Assembly: GCA_026214975.1 (NCBI GenBank)
Contig: CM047807.1
Location: 63,467,824-63,531,823, forward strand
Length of the DNA: 64,000 nt
Origin: Gentiana macrophylla
Taxonomy: Eukaryota; Streptophyta; Magnoliopsida; Gentianales; Gentianaceae
Direction of reading: 5' to 3'
The translations under genes and the position numbers were made by a program. Each line of letters opens with the position of its first letter. Position 1 is the stretch's first letter. Below the pieces are notes generated by a model. The model did not search any database, was not told where the DNA came from, and saw only the letters and a program-made list of their open reading frames with translations. Positions 34,922-47,869 of the stretch are shown here, one piece after another.

Positions 34922-37900
34922 TGTTGAGTATTTGTGGTTCTAAGTTATATGTTGATTAATTTTCAAAAGTAACATTCCCCGTGTTAAAGCTTTTATAAGC
35001 ATTTTATCTTATAAGTTTTTTTTTGTTCTATAAACTTAATTAAATAATTTAATGATTTACTAATTATTCAAATTGTTTAATATTTTTTTATAGCTTGCTA
35101 ATCAATTAAGAGGCCTGCTGAAACGTTCACAGTCCAGTCCGTCCTTTCCTTTTCATTATCAGCCTGACCCAAACTTTTTTATAAAAAAATAAAATAAAAA
35201 AATAAAATAAAAAACAAACAAAATTCCCTTTTCAGCAACATCAAGGAAATCCTAATTTCCCTCTTGCCGTTTCCTTTGCTTTTCAACTCCATTGAATGCA
35301 ATCCCAGAATTTACGTGATGCTATCTCTCTTTTCCTTCCTTCTCTGATGATTATCGAACATTCAATATTCGATTTGGAGTTGATTCATTCACGTTTAGCT
35401 TACAGAAATGTGAAAGCCAAGACCTTTCCCGATTGCTCTCGGATTGGGAGCTTTAATGGTGATATCCTTCCATTCTCGGCCGATTCGAAGACTTAATTGC
35501 TCGTTCAAATCAACGGAAACACGTTTTCCATTCGGTAAAACGTGATGGCCCTGATTCGATCGAAGAACGGTGATTTCGTTCCATCTTTCTCTGATTCTAT
35601 TTCCTTATTTTTGTTTATGTTTCGTATCTTGTACTAATTGCTTGCTCACTTGCAGATACAACGGAATCTGCCTTGTCGAAGGTCAATTGTGCCGTTTAGA
35701 AAAAGATTTTGGGGATTTCATCACCCCGATTCTCTGTGATACGATTGGCGATGTAAAGAACCATCTTTCAGTCCGGATACGTTTCACATGTGCAAATTTC
35801 AAAGTGTGAAAGCTGCAGAGTCCTTTCCAATCCAAGTTCAATGCTGGGTTGGCTCAGGTATGGTGGGTTTAGGGTCAATTCACTGGTTGTGGGATCGGTT
35901 TAATTACACGTTGAATTGACCACATCGGGTTTGATGCTCGACATCTTGTCGAACTCTGAGTCAAAACAATTTGACTTCAAAGCTGAACCCATATGTGCTA
36001 TGTGCTACCTGTATAATAGTTTTGGTTCAGTTTTGGGTCAAACCTTGGACGGATTAATCTAGTCTAGGAGACCTCTCTTAAGTGTTAAATAGCTCCCCAT
36101 AGTGTTAGTAATTCATTTGGTTCAAATTAAATGGTTCAACAAAATTCACAGCCTAAAGAGCCCTATTACCGTCCTTAATTGGCAACCCGGGTGGCACAAA
36201 GTGAATTGCGTTAACAAAACACATAAACCGAACCAATTCTGAGTTATAGCACTTGGGTTAAATCAGTGTACTAAATCAGTGTTTTTACACTTGAGATAAT
36301 TAGTTAGTACATAATGATTTTTGAGATTCAAGTCAATGAGCTGACTTATGAGAGTCTTGTTGCTTAAGGGTTTTTACATGCCCTCTAGGCTATAAATAGA
36401 CTAGTAGAGTGAATGGGATTGCAACAACTCAGAGCAAACTTCTCTTGAGCAATCCCACATCCTATTACTTTCAAATTTCTCTCTTTTCTGGTCTTGTGAG
36501 AGTCTGACAGAAGTTGAGAGTAGTTTAAGTGCTTGGCAATCTGCTGGTTGGCCTTGCATTGGAAGTTTGGTGGTTGTTATTGACAGAAGATCACCTCTGG
36601 TCAATAACCTTCACAATCTTCTGGCTGAATCTCTGGTGTCCTTTGTGCTTAAGGTACACAGTTTTTCAGCACCCTTGTATTGAGTAATTTGGTTGTGTTT
36701 GCCTGTTATAGTTTGCTAGCACTTGTAGTAGTCTTATTGTGATATTGCTGTGCTTATCTGAGTCTGTTCTGTGTGTACTGAAATCCTGATTTTGGATTTT
36801 CTGATAAACCCTTGCTTGAAGTCAGTTCAGAGATTGCCTGGTTTAAAGTGCCATAAGCAATATCCCTAGTGAGGCTTAGTGAACTGATTCTTGACTATCA
36901 GTGGCATATTAGAAAAGTCCTTAAGTCCTGATTTCAGTCTTGTTGATCTGAAGTCTTTCTGATTCAGGTCTGTGTTTGATTCTCCATAAATTGCTGGTTC
37001 AGTCTCTGATCATTAGAATACACATTTGTGTTACTCTTAATCAAAGACCGAACACCCTTTGTGATTGTTTATTGAGTCTGCAAGCTCTGTTTTTATACCT
37101 GCCATAATCTTGCTAAACCTACCTTTGCAATCCTGCAATCTGACTTGCTGTACCTTAATCCTGCTTGTTCTAGTTTTGATCTTGTTGCTAGCCTGCTGAA
37201 ATTGTTTGAGATCAACTTGTAATAGGCTTAGTTTGTAATTGTAGAAGACTGGAGATTGTATTCAGCTCTTGTAACTCTGAGACTTGATAATCGATTCGTT
37301 GAACAGATTATCATTCTGTGGGTTCTTTGAAGTTCGATGTAGTAGTATTATCATTTCTTTGCATACCTTGTAATTTTGATCTGCTATATTACCTTTTGGG
37401 CTGCCTTGTAATAGTCCTGCTGATTTTTTTTAGAACTACGGAATATTTTTTGTCAGAATAAATATATATATTATTCGCCAGAGGCAACTTGTATAATATG
37501 TTCTTTGTGCTGATCAGTTGTATTTTGGTAAATTCCCTTTAAAGGTTCAGTGTTTTGTTCACTAGTTGTTAGATTCCGTTTATCAAATAAAGTCTGGTTT
37601 TGATATATCATATGAACTTGATTTGTATTGCATCCCTTATTTGACAATGTTGCATATTTCTTAGTCAAGTTGCTATTTGTACCTCTGCATATTTATATTC
37701 ATATTTCTTGCCACAAAAATTGAACTGGCATATTAATTTATCCATACATTCTCTTTGAATTGTTTTGCTCATATTTATACATATACATATTGAACAGCAT
37801 TATCATTTTCACACCTAATCAATTATTAATTTGTGCTAAGTTTTTCTTAAAGTGCTTGTATTAACTTGATCTTCTTATACAGCTTGCATATGTATTATAA

Positions 37901-38093
37901 CTGTTCTTGATCACAATAAATTAGTCTCACTTGATCACTAAGGTTTTATAACACAAGCGAATAACCGACTAAGTTAGCTTCCGCCTTAGTTGTTTAATAC
38001 TTGTGTTGATTTATCGAAAAAGAGTTTATAAATTGGTTAACACTCTATTCACCCCCCCTCTAGAGTGTTATTTGCGCCATTATCGATCCAACA
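34922..38093 (+). repeat. 5' LTR of the gag-only element
   Basis: 3,172 bp. Short frames at 35296 and 35570 recur unchanged or nearly so in the other LTR and have no known domain, so they are probably not genes. TATA box at 36391. It ends CGATCCAACA before the PBS. Confidence 0.93.
36391..36399 (+). promoter_or_regulatory. TATA box of the gag-only element's 5' LTR
   Basis: TATAAATAG, also at 42371-42379 in the 3' LTR. Confidence 0.65.
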
Positions 38094-38094
38094 A

Positions 38095-38107
38095 TTGGTA
38101 GCAGAGC
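38095..38107 (+). other. Primer binding site
   Basis: TTGGTAGCAGAGC starts one base after the LTR, a close variant of the initiator tRNA-Met site TGGTATCAGAGC. Confidence 0.75.
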
Positions 38108-38528
38108 AAGGTCACCTAGTGATCAAGTTCTTGATATCACTTTGTTTGATTTATTTTTTTCCTATTATTTATTTCCTCGATTTACACTTGATCTTGAGCT
38201 TTTGCATAATCACTTTTTCAATCAAGTTAGATCATCAACAGCCGGCTCATCACTTTTCTAAGGGTTCGTTTTCGATTCAGATTCACTCTTTCACACCCCT
38301 TACGCTATCACTTAATTTTTGAGGCTGTAATATTAATAAACTGATTTAGGTAATCGCACACACCACATCGTTTACTTTCTGTTTCTTGAGATTCCATAAA
38401 AAAAATCATATATATCATAGACTTTGCATTGTATCACTACATTATATTTTGCATATTATATTGCATTGTAACTGCATTCACTTAGCCTTAGCTCATATTT
38501 AAAAAAAAATTTACTTGCATTATCTTCC

Positions 38529-40531
38529 ATGGCATCTACCATGACCCCACGGGAGGGCTTGTCCTTGGCAAGACCACCTTACTTTGACGGGTCCGGGTAT
38601 ATGGAATGGAGGAACTCAATGCGGCTTCACATTGAGTCAATGGACCATCAGTTGTGGAGAATCATTCAAAATGGTCCATTGATTCCTATGAAGTCCGTCA
38701 CTGAGGGTGGGACTACCACTCAAGTTGCCAAGCTTGACCATGAACTCATTGATGATGACTTTAAAAGTTGTCATTAAATTCGAAGGCCATGGCCATTCTT
38801 GTCAACTCCCTTAGTCCCGGAGAGGCTCGTGCGGTTAACTCATGTAAGTCTGCCAAAGAAATTTGGGAGACTCTCACTCAAAGACATGAGGGAACTTCCC
38901 GAGTCAAACGCTCCAAAATTAACGGTCTTTTAAGAGCTTTTGAAATGTTTAGAATGGAATCAAACGAAACCGTTAAACAAATGGACACTAGGTTTAACGA
39001 CATAGTTAATGCACTAGAGTCGTATGGTAAGCCATTCTCGAATGAGGACCAAATCCTCAAGATTCTTAGGAGTCTTCCTCCTGAATGGGATTTCAAAGCG
39101 TATGCCATTGAGGAGGGTAAGGATGCCGATGTTCTCACGAAAGACGAACTTATCGGAATCTTGATCGCTCACGAGATGCACCTTGAAGCTCGTAAGCGTG
39201 ATAGAAACCCTCACTATAGCACCGCTCTTAGAGCTCACCAATCTGAATCGGAATCTGAATCTGAGTCGTCTGAGAGTGAAAGTGATGAAGAAGTTGCTAT
39301 GGCGGCCCGAAACTTCAAGAAATTTTACAAATTCCAAAAGCAAAATTCTAAGGGCTCCAAAAGGCATAGTGGAAAACACCGTGGCAATAAGGAAAAGGAT
39401 TGGACCACAACTGCTCAATGCTACGAGTGCAAGGGATACGGACACATCTCAAATGCTTGTCCTAACGCCAAAAAGAATAAGTCAAAGCATAGCTCGAGCT
39501 CAAAATCCAAGTCTCATCACAAGTCAAAATCGCATCATCAATCCAAGAATGAGACTGAAGAAAAATTCAAAAAGAAGAAAGCTATGGTGGCTACGTGGTC
39601 TGACAGTTTCGAGTCGGACAATGATAACAAATCCGTTGCTTCCGAGCGAGCTACCTTCTGCCTCATGGGTCGCTCTCAACCCACATTCGATAATGAGAGT
39701 GAGGTATCTTTATCTTCAGTAGAAGAGTTGCATAATCAAATAGAACAACTTAGGACAACTCTAAAACTCAAGAACGAAACGATTAGTGAACTTAAGAAAC
39801 AGCATAACGATGAAACTGTATCACTAATCAACACTCTAAGTCACTTAAAGCTTAAGCATCAAGACACCAAAATTGAGATTAATTCCTTAAAACAAGAGGT
39901 TGTCAAACTTAAACAAGTCGTTTCAGGACTTGAAGAGGAGAATTCTCTGCTCCAAGGACAACTCTCAACACTAAAAGGAAAAGGGAAGGAAGTAAGTGGT
40001 TCGGGGAACCAACCCAAACCAACTCCTCCTGTCTCAACTCCGGAAAACTTGACGCCTAGGCCAATTGCCTTAGAGCGTGCTACACAACCCCCCCTTAAAG
40101 CACCTACACCACCAAAGAACGCTTCATCAACACGTTCACACACTTCACATCGTTCCTCTTCACAAAACCACGCATATATGTATGATCGTAGAGGTTCAAG
40201 GAGCTATGCTCAACAAAACCAAAACCATCATTCTAACTATGCTACACCTAGTTTTTACACACCTGCATTTCATGACCCCCGCATACACCAAGCACCCGAC
40301 TACACGGTTAGACAACCTCAAGTTGACCCCTACTTGGTCAATTTGCTATTTTGGCAAGATCAGATTTTGAGAATGCATCAGAACACATACTGTTCAATCC
40401 CACGTCACTGTGATCAGTCAACTCAGTCCACTTGGACTAAGAAGACTGGGCATAAACCAAGGGTACGAAAAGTATGGGTTCGGAAAGATTCTTTGAAGTA
40501 TGATTCTAACCCTGAAGGACCCAATGTATAA
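38529..40531 (+). CDS. Copia gag with one frameshift (gag-only element)
   Basis: Capsid/nucleocapsid protein of about 667 residues that would package element RNA. The start is ATG 38529 (MASTMTPREGL). Residues 1-80 hold the gag head (PPYFDGSGYMEWRNSM). The frame breaks in an A run near 38763-38766; one more A would join it to the second frame. A UBN2-type domain follows (AKEIWETLTQRHEGTSRVKR to GILIAHEMHLEARK), then a Ser/Glu repeat, a zinc knuckle CYECKGYGHISNAC (about 39419-39460), a Ser/Lys-rich stretch and a coiled coil (39720-39980). It stops after KVWVRKDSLKY, the point where Copia protease usually begins, so pol was removed cleanly. Confidence 0.88.
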
Positions 40532-40751
40532 AGGGTACCGTAGTATAAATCTGTTTTGCAGGTTACCAACTTTTATGTGCTAAAATGACATATCATGGCA
40601 TGGTAGTGCCTTAAATAAATGTTTGAATAGCTATTGGTATCATACACCTTGATACCAAAAGGAAGTCTCTTATACACTCTTACATTATAGTATTTTGTGG
40701 TTCATAACTTTCAACCCCGCTTTTAAAACCTTATTTGATTAATTTTCAAAC

Positions 40752-40930
40752 TAAGGGGGAGAGAGTAGTGTATAAAGCTTTTGAAAGTCAGATTATAATT
40801 TCGTATTAAAGTTAGAAAGCTCTAACTAAGGGGGAGCTTATATTTAGGGGGAGTTATAATCTCCATGGTTTTAAACTATCTCTTCAAAGCTTTAAAAGTG
40901 TTATTTTGAAAATAAATCAAAGGGGGAGAA
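40752..40930 (+). other. Multiple polypurine tracts
   Basis: AAGGGGGAG-type tracts at 40753, 40828, 40844 (TTAGGGGGAG) and 40919-40930 (AAAGGGGGAGAA, touching the LTR). Multiple tracts are a known Sirevirus trait. Confidence 0.75.
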
Positions 40931-43900
40931 TGTTGAGTATTTGTGGTTCTAAGTTATATGTTGATTAATTTTCAAAAGTAACATTCCCCGTGTTAAAGCT
41001 TTTATAAGCATTTTATCTTATAAGTTTTTTTTTGTTCTATAAACTTAATTAAATAATTTAATGATTTACTAATTATTCAAATTGTTTAATATTTTTTTAT
41101 AGCTTGCTAATCAATTAAGAGGCTCTTTGAAACGTTCACGATCAAATCCGTCCTTTCCTTTTCATTATCACTGACCCAAACTTTTTTATAAAAATAAAAT
41201 AAAATAAAATAAAATAAAATAAAAAACAAACAAAATTCCTTTTCAAAGAACATCAAGGAAATCCTAATTTCCCTCTTGCCGTTCCTTTGCTTTTCAACTC
41301 CATTGAATGCAATCCCAGAATTTACGTGATGCTATCTCTCTTTTCCTTCCTTCTCTGATGATTATCGAACATTCAATATTCGATTTGGAGTTGATTCATT
41401 CACGTTTAGCTTACAGAAATGTGAAAGCCAAGACCTTTCCCGATTGCTCTCGGATTGGGAGCTTTAATGGTGATATCCTTCCTTTCTCGGCCGATTCGAA
41501 GACTTAATTGCTCGTTCAAATCAACGGAAACACGTTTTCCATTCGGTAAAACGTGATGGCCCTGATTCGATCGAAGAACGGTGATTTCGTTCCATCTTTC
41601 TCTGATTCTATTTCCTTATTTTTGTTTATGTTTCGTATCTTGTACTAATTGCTTGCTCACTTGCATATACAACGGAATCTGCCTTGTCGAAGGTCAATTG
41701 TGCCGTTTAGAAAAAGATTTTGGGGATTTCATCACCCCGATTCTCTGTGATACGATTGGCGATGTAAAGAACCATCTTTCAGTCCGGATACGTTTCACAT
41801 GTGCAAATTTCGAAGTGTGAAAGCTGCAGAGTCCTTTCCAATCCAAGTTCAATGCTGGGTTGGCTCAGGTATGGTGGGTTTAGGGTCAATTCACTGGTTG
41901 TGGGATCGGTTTAATTACACAGTGAATTGACCACCTCAGGGTTTGATGCTCGATACTGTCGAACTCTGAGTCAAAACAATTTGACTTCAAAGCTGAACCC
42001 ATATGTGCTATGTGCTACCTGTATAATAGTTTTGGTTCAGTTTTGGGTCAAACCTTGGACGGATTAATCTAGTCTAGGAGACCTCTCTTAAGTGTTAAAT
42101 AGCTCCCCATAGTGTTAGTAATTCGTTTGGTTCAAATTAAATGGTTCAACAAAATTCACAGCCTAAAGAGCCCTATTACCGTCCTTAATTGGCAACCCGG
42201 GTGGCACAAAGTGAATTGCGTTAACAAAACACATAAACCGAACCAATTCTGAGTTATAGCACTTGGGTTAAATCGATTGTACTAAATCAGTGTTTTTACA
42301 CTTGAGATAATTAGTTAGTACATAATGATTTTTGAGATTCAAGTCAATGTTTTTTACATGCCCTCTAGTCTATAAATAGACTAGTAGAGTGAATGGGATT
42401 GCAACAACTCAGAGCAAACTTCTCTTGAGCAATCCCACATCCTATTACTTTCAAATTTCTCTCTTTTCTGGTCTTGTGAGAGTCTGACAGAAGTTGAGAG
42501 TAGTTTAAGTGCTTGGCAATCTGCTGGTTGGCCTTGCATTGGAAGTTTGGTGGTTGTTATTGACAGAAGATCACCTCTGGTCAATAACCTTCACAATCTT
42601 CTGGCTGAATCTCTGGTGTCCTTTGTGCTTAAGGTACACAGTTTTTCAGCACCCTTGTATTCAGTAATTTGGTTGTGTTTGCCTGTTATAGTTTGCTAGC
42701 ACTTGTAGTAGTCTTATTGTGATATTGCTGTGCTTATCTGAGTCTGTTCTGTGTGTACTGAAATCCTGATTTTGGATTTTCTGATAAACCCTTGCTTGAA
42801 GTCAGTTCAGAGATTGCCTGGTTTAAAGTGCCATAAGCAATATCCTAGTGAGGCTTAGTGGCGATTCTTGACTATCAGTGGCATATTAGAAAAGTCCTTA
42901 AGTCCTGATTTCAGTCTTGTTGATCTGAAGTCTTTCTGATTCAGGTCTGTGTTTGATTCTCCATAAATTGCTGGTTCAGTCTCTGATCATTAGAATACAC
43001 ATTTGTGTTACTCTTAATCAAAGACCGAACACCCTTTGTGATTGTTTATTGAGTCCGCAAGCTCTGCTTTTTTATACCGCCATAATCTTGCTAAACCTAC
43101 CTTTGCAATCCCGCAATCGACTTTGTTGTACCTTAATCCCGCTTGTTCTAGTTTTGATCTTGTTGCTAGCCTCTTTGAAATTGTTTGAGATCAACTTGTA
43201 ATAGGCTTAGTTTGTAATTGTAGAAGACTCGGAGATTGTATTCGGCTCTTGTAACTCTGAGACTTGATAATCCGATTCGTTGAACAGATTATCATTCCCG
43301 TAGGTTCTTTGAAGTTCGATGTAGTATTATCATTTCTTTGCATACCTTGTAATTTTGATCTGCTATATTACCTTTTGGGCTGCCTTGTAATAGTCCTGCT
43401 GATTTTTTTTAGAACTACGGAATATTTTGCTGCTGTAACAGTATATATTATTCAGTTAGGAGGCAACTTGTATAATATGTTCTTTGTGCTGATCAGTTGT
43501 ATTTTGGTAAATTCCCTTTAAAGGTTCAGTGTTTTGTTCACTAGTTGTTAGATTCCGTTTATCAAATAAAGTCTGGTTTTGATATATCATATGAACTTGA
43601 TTTGTATTGCATCCCTTATTTGACACTGTTGCATATTTCTTAGTCAAGTTGCTATTTGTACCTCTGCATATTTATATTCATATTTCTTGCCACAAAAATT
43701 GAACTGGCATATTAATTTATCCATACATTCTCTTTGAATTGTTTTGCTCATATTTATACATATACATATTGAACAGCATTATCATTTTCACACCTAATCA
43801 ATTATTAATTTGTGCTAAGTTTTTCTTAAAGTGCTTGTATTAACTTGATCTTCTTATAAAGCTTGCATATGTATTATAACTGTTCTTGATCACAATAAAT

Positions 43901-44070
43901 TAGTCTCACTTGATCACTAAGGTTTTATAACACAAGCGAATAACCGACTAAGTTAGCTTCCGCCTTAGTTGTTTAATACTTGTGTTGATTTATCGAAAAA
44001 GAGTTTATAAATTGGTTAACACTCTATTCACCCCCTCTAGAGTGTTATTTGCGCCATTATCGATCCAACA
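40931..44070 (+). repeat. 3' LTR of the gag-only element
   Basis: 3,140 bp, the partner of 34922-38093. Differences are few, and many overlap CTG or CAG triplets in one copy. It also lacks about 30 bp near 42350. Confidence 0.93.
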
Positions 44071-44813
44071 CTTAGATCTACATCGTCCGGAGAAGAACGA
44101 ACAACCTCAAACAATAAACAATAATTGGGGGGACTTAATTACAAAGAACAAAGAACAAATAAATACAAGAACTTACATAACTGCAGAACTTGTAAAAAAC
44201 TGCTCTAAGAAAAACTGAAGATTTAATTATGAATTGTGTGTATGTTGTGTTTTTCGTGTGTAATGTATGTACAAATATATAGGAGTAAAAATTTGCATAG
44301 GATAAGCATAAACCAATCTGAAATAGTTTTCCTAAATCCAAAAGAAGTATGAAAACGCGTTAGGATAATTCCATGTCGATCCGGAAGCTCTAAGGCAAAA
44401 TACGCCCCTCCCTTATGCGCCCCCTTCTTTGGCACCAACTCTTCCTTACTCTCTTTTCGTGCTTATCCGATCTTTATCTTCAATGCACTCCGGATTTTCT
44501 TTGATTTATCTTGAGATTTAATTCTTCCATTTGTATTTATCCTCCAAAAATTATCCCAATCTACAAAATAGATATTTATCCCAAAGTAAATCATATTTAA
44601 ATAAAAACGGATAAATACCAAAATATAAATAAAAACAGATAAATACCAAATTATATAATAAAAACGGATAAATAACAAATTATATCTTATAAATCACATA
44701 ACATTAAATAATAAATATAAAAATGTGATTTAATATAAAATGTATATTATTAATCTCGATTTAAGGTCAACGTTGATGACTTTTACGGGTATAATTTGAC
44801 CGTCATCAGGCGT

Positions 44814-46537
44814 ATGTGCATAGACTTCACCGACTTGACAAATCATGTCCAAAAGACTCATATCCGTTGCCAAAAAACGACAGGTTAGTAGACTCCACCA
44901 TCGATTTTGAGGTGTTCGGTTTTCTATACGCGTATAAAGGATACCATCAGATTTTAATGGATCCCCGAGACGCAGAAAAAACAGCTTTTATCACGGAATT
45001 CGGCACTTTCTACTATGTAACCATGCCGTTCGGATTAAAAAATGCCGGGGCTACATATCAGAGAGTAGTCAACAAGATCTTCGCCAAGCAAATTGGTAGA
45101 TGTATGGAAGTGTATGTAGATGACTTGCTGATCAAGAGTCGGTCTATGAAGCAATATTTGGTGGATGCTCGAGAGGTATTCGAAGTGCTGATGGATACAC
45201 AGATGAGGTTGAATCCAAAAAAGTGCACCTTTGGGGTCAGGTCGGGAAAATTTCTAGGATATAAGATCTCGAAGGACGGGATTCGGGCAAACCCGGACAA
45301 GATCGACACTTTGAAGAATATGCCTGCACCTCGAAATACAAAGAAAGTACAGAGACTTACTGGTCGAATGGCCGCCCTCAACAGATTCTTATCGAGATCC
45401 GCGTAGCGCGCACTACCATTCTTCAAGGTTCTACGCAAGGTCAGTCATTTCCATTGGGATGATGAATGTCAGACAGCCTTCGAAGAATTGAAAAGTTACT
45501 TATCAGAATTACCCACCCTCACTTCACCTCGAGAGGGGGAGAGGTTGCTGGTCTATTTGGCGGTATGCGAGGAAGCAGTGAGTGCAGTCCTAGTTCGAGA
45601 AGGGGTACATGGCCAGGTGCCTATATATTTTGTCAGCAAAGTGTTACATGGCCCCGAGGTCCGATACTCACCAGCAGAAAGGCTAGTATTATGTCTTGTT
45701 CATGCCTCGAGAAAGCTGAGGCCCTATTTCCAAGCCCATCCTATTGTGGTAGTCACTGACCAACCACTTATGCAAATCTTAGCGAAGCCCGACACTTCTG
45801 GTCGATTAGCGAAATGGGTGATAGAGATGGCACAATATGACATCGAGTTTGTTCCTCAAACCGCGATAAAAGCTCAGGCTTTGGCAGACTTCTTAGCTGA
45901 AGGGATTTCCATCCAACTCGACCAAGAGAAGCAAAGTCCCAAAGAACGCTGGATCCTCCACGTAGATGGAGCGTCGAGTAAGGAGGGAGCGGGAGCAGGT
46001 CTCCTTTTGGTTAGCCCTAAAGGCGAAGAGTTCACATACGCCCTTCGATTCGACTTTAAAGCCACAAACAACGAGGCCGAGTATGAAGCCATGATCATGG
46101 GTCTGAAAGTTGCTCTGAAGTTAGGTGTCGAGGATTTATTTGTTTACAGTGACTCACAGTTGGTGGTAAATCATGTGAAAGGGGAGTATGAGGCTAAGGA
46201 AGAAACCATGAAGAGCTATTTAGCTAAGTTCAAGACAGTTCAATTCGAGCAGGTACCCCGAAGTCAGAATAAGAAGGCCGATGCACTCTCTAAGCTCGCA
46301 TCGAACTTCGTTTCCAATAAAAAGGTTCTAGTCGAGCTATTGACCGACATGAGTTACAATGAAGCGGAGGCCCAGCCAATCACTCAGCAGGCCATGTGGA
46401 TGGACTCTATCGCTCTTTACCTCAAAGACGGAATTCTACCATCCAATAAAGTACAATCAAGGAAGGTCCGACTTCAATCAGCACGATATGCGTTCTTCGA
46501 CGATGTCCTTTATCGGAAATCTTTTGTGAGCCTATAG
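44814..46537 (+). pseudogene. Tat-type gypsy reverse transcriptase, RNase H and archaeal-type RNase H
   Basis: Copies RNA to DNA and removes the template. RMCIDFTDL starts the resumed frame; a frameshift near 44850 leads to DSYPLPKNDR, then GYHQILM, TFYYVTMPFGLKNAGATYQR and the catalytic VYVDDLLIKS (about 45110-45140). A stop at 45404 interrupts before the first RNase H (WDDECQTAFEELKSYL, ERLVLCLVHASRKLRPYFQ). A second RNase H follows (WILHVDGASSKEGAGAGLLL, NNEAEYEAMIMGL, VYSDSQLVVNHVKG), with its Asp, Glu and Asp in place. Two RNase H domains in tandem mark the Tat lineage. The 349-codon frame 45488-46537 is the longest intact stretch of this pol. Confidence 0.92.
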
Positions 46538-46559
46538 TTGAGGTGATTTTCTGAGGCGG

Positions 46560-47628
46560 AAGGCGAATATCTCCTGGAAGAAATCCATAGATGAGAGTGT
46601 GGAAATCATTGTGGGGCCAGGATGTTGGCTCGAAAGTGCAAGTTAGCCGGTTATTTTTGGCAGTCGATGCAACGAGATGCGAACAACCTTGTTCTGAGAT
46701 GCAAACCTTGTCAGATCCATGATAACATTTCTCATCAACAGGCCCAAGAAATGAATGTCATCTCGTCAGCCTGGCCTTTCGATCAGTGGGAAGTCGATAT
46801 AGTTGGACCCTTACCCCGAGCCCTGGGGAATAATCGATATGTGGTCGTCGCTGTCGACTACTTCACAAAATGGGTAGAAGCCAAGGCTTTGCCCGACATC
46901 CGAGCTGCAACCATCAAAAAATTCTTGTGGGTCGACATTTTATGCAGGTACGGCATTCCAAAGGCTTTGATCTCGGATAATGGTACCCAGTTCGAAGACC
47001 GAAGAGTTAGAGAATTGTGCAGTGAGTATCATATTAGTCAGCACTTCACCTCGGTAGCTCATCCACAGGCAAAGGGTCAAGTCAGAGCAGACGAATCGAC
47101 AGATCAAGCTTGGGTTGAAAAAGAGGCTAGAGGTAGAAGGTCGAGATTGGGCTGTACAACTTCTGAGCATCCTATGGTCATATAAGACATCTCTTAATTC
47201 ATCGACAGGAGAAACTCCCTTCTCTAGTATATAGGTGTGAAGCGGTGATACCCGCCAAGATTGGTGTTCCTTCTCCTCGAGTTCTGACCTATAATGTTGA
47301 AACAAATGCTCCCAAACTTCGACATGAAAGGGATAACGTTGAGGAGCGAAGAGAGATAGCCTCAGGTAGGATGGCAAGGTACAAACATAAGATCTCTCAG
47401 TATTACAACTCGAGGGTTAAGCACATATACTTCAAAGTCGGAGATCTGGTTTTCAGAAACAACGAAGCAAGTCGGCAAGAGACGATTGGAAAGTTGAACC
47501 CGAAATAGGAAGGCCCATATCAGATTTTGAAGGTTCACCCCAAAGGGTCCTATCAACTTGGGCGAGCAGATGGAACCACGGTTCCTCGACATTGGCACGC
47601 TAACAACCTGAGGATGTACTATGTTTAA
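46560..47628 (+). pseudogene. Tat-type gypsy integrase
   Basis: Joins cDNA to the genome. The zinc-binding part ends CKPCQIH (about 46710). The core holds the first Asp in WEVDIVGPLP, the second in LISDNGTQFE, and then HPQAKGQVR with decay around the catalytic Glu. Frameshifts occur near 47080-47250. The C-terminal part reads VGDLVFR and, after a Trp-to-stop change at 47506, EGPYQILKVHPKGSYQL, ending RMYYV at TAA 47626-47628. Confidence 0.88.
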
Positions 47629-47869
47629 GATAAGCTTTGTTTCGATCAATTTCTGTTTGCTTTTCGTTTCTCAATCTTGTAATAAGTCCATGAGACAATT
47701 TTATAAGTATTCTAATAAACATGTTTTTCCTCGAGATGCTTTTATGTTTGTTAGGATTTATAGCCACAACATTACAAGTCCAGTGTGATATAAAATGTCA
47801 AGGCAGTACAGTCGACGAAGAATAGAGAAATCCACAAGTTGGACATCTCAGTACAGCCAAAAGCAAAGT
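47629..47869. other. Non-coding spacer after pol
   Basis: Between the pol stop and the tandem repeat; nothing recognised. Confidence 0.5.

Larger units (their letters stand above)
34922..44070 (+). mobile_element. Gag-only Sirevirus-like Copia element
   Basis: Two LTRs of 3.17 and 3.14 kb (34922-38093 and 40931-44070; TGTTGAG to CCAACA) flank a 2.84-kb interior, and CTTAG (34917-34921; 44071-44075) marks the target. PBS TTGGTAGCAGAGC follows the 5' LTR and several AAGGGGGAG tracts precede the 3' LTR, a pattern I recall for Sireviruses. The interior codes only gag, so pol must come from a partner. Such gag-only elements have been called TR-GAG. Confidence 0.93.
28918..44808 (-). mobile_element. 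Non-autonomous gypsy derivative, Athila-like PBS, minus strand
   Basis: LTRs of about 1.74 kb (28918-30660 as 3' LTR; 33913-44808 as 5' LTR with an insertion) start TGATGACGG and end CATCA on the minus strand, flanked by GGCGT. The PBS TGGCGCCATTGTCGGGGAAC (33887-33906) fits the tRNA-Asp site of Athila-type gypsy. The 3.25-kb interior has no recognisable gag or pol, so it needed proteins from another element. Confidence 0.9.
33913..44808 (-). repeat. 5' LTR of the non-autonomous gypsy, interrupted
   Basis: Segments 33913-34921 and 44076-44808 together match 28918-30660. The gap is the gag-only element plus one CTTAG copy. Confidence 0.92.

Noticed and set aside
35296..35809. Two short frames repeated at 41307-41820
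   Set aside because: They are duplicated because both lie in the LTRs of one element, and they have no domain or codon signal.
38878..39445. Minus-strand frames opposite the gag
   Set aside because: Shadows of the plus-strand gag, which has clear domains.
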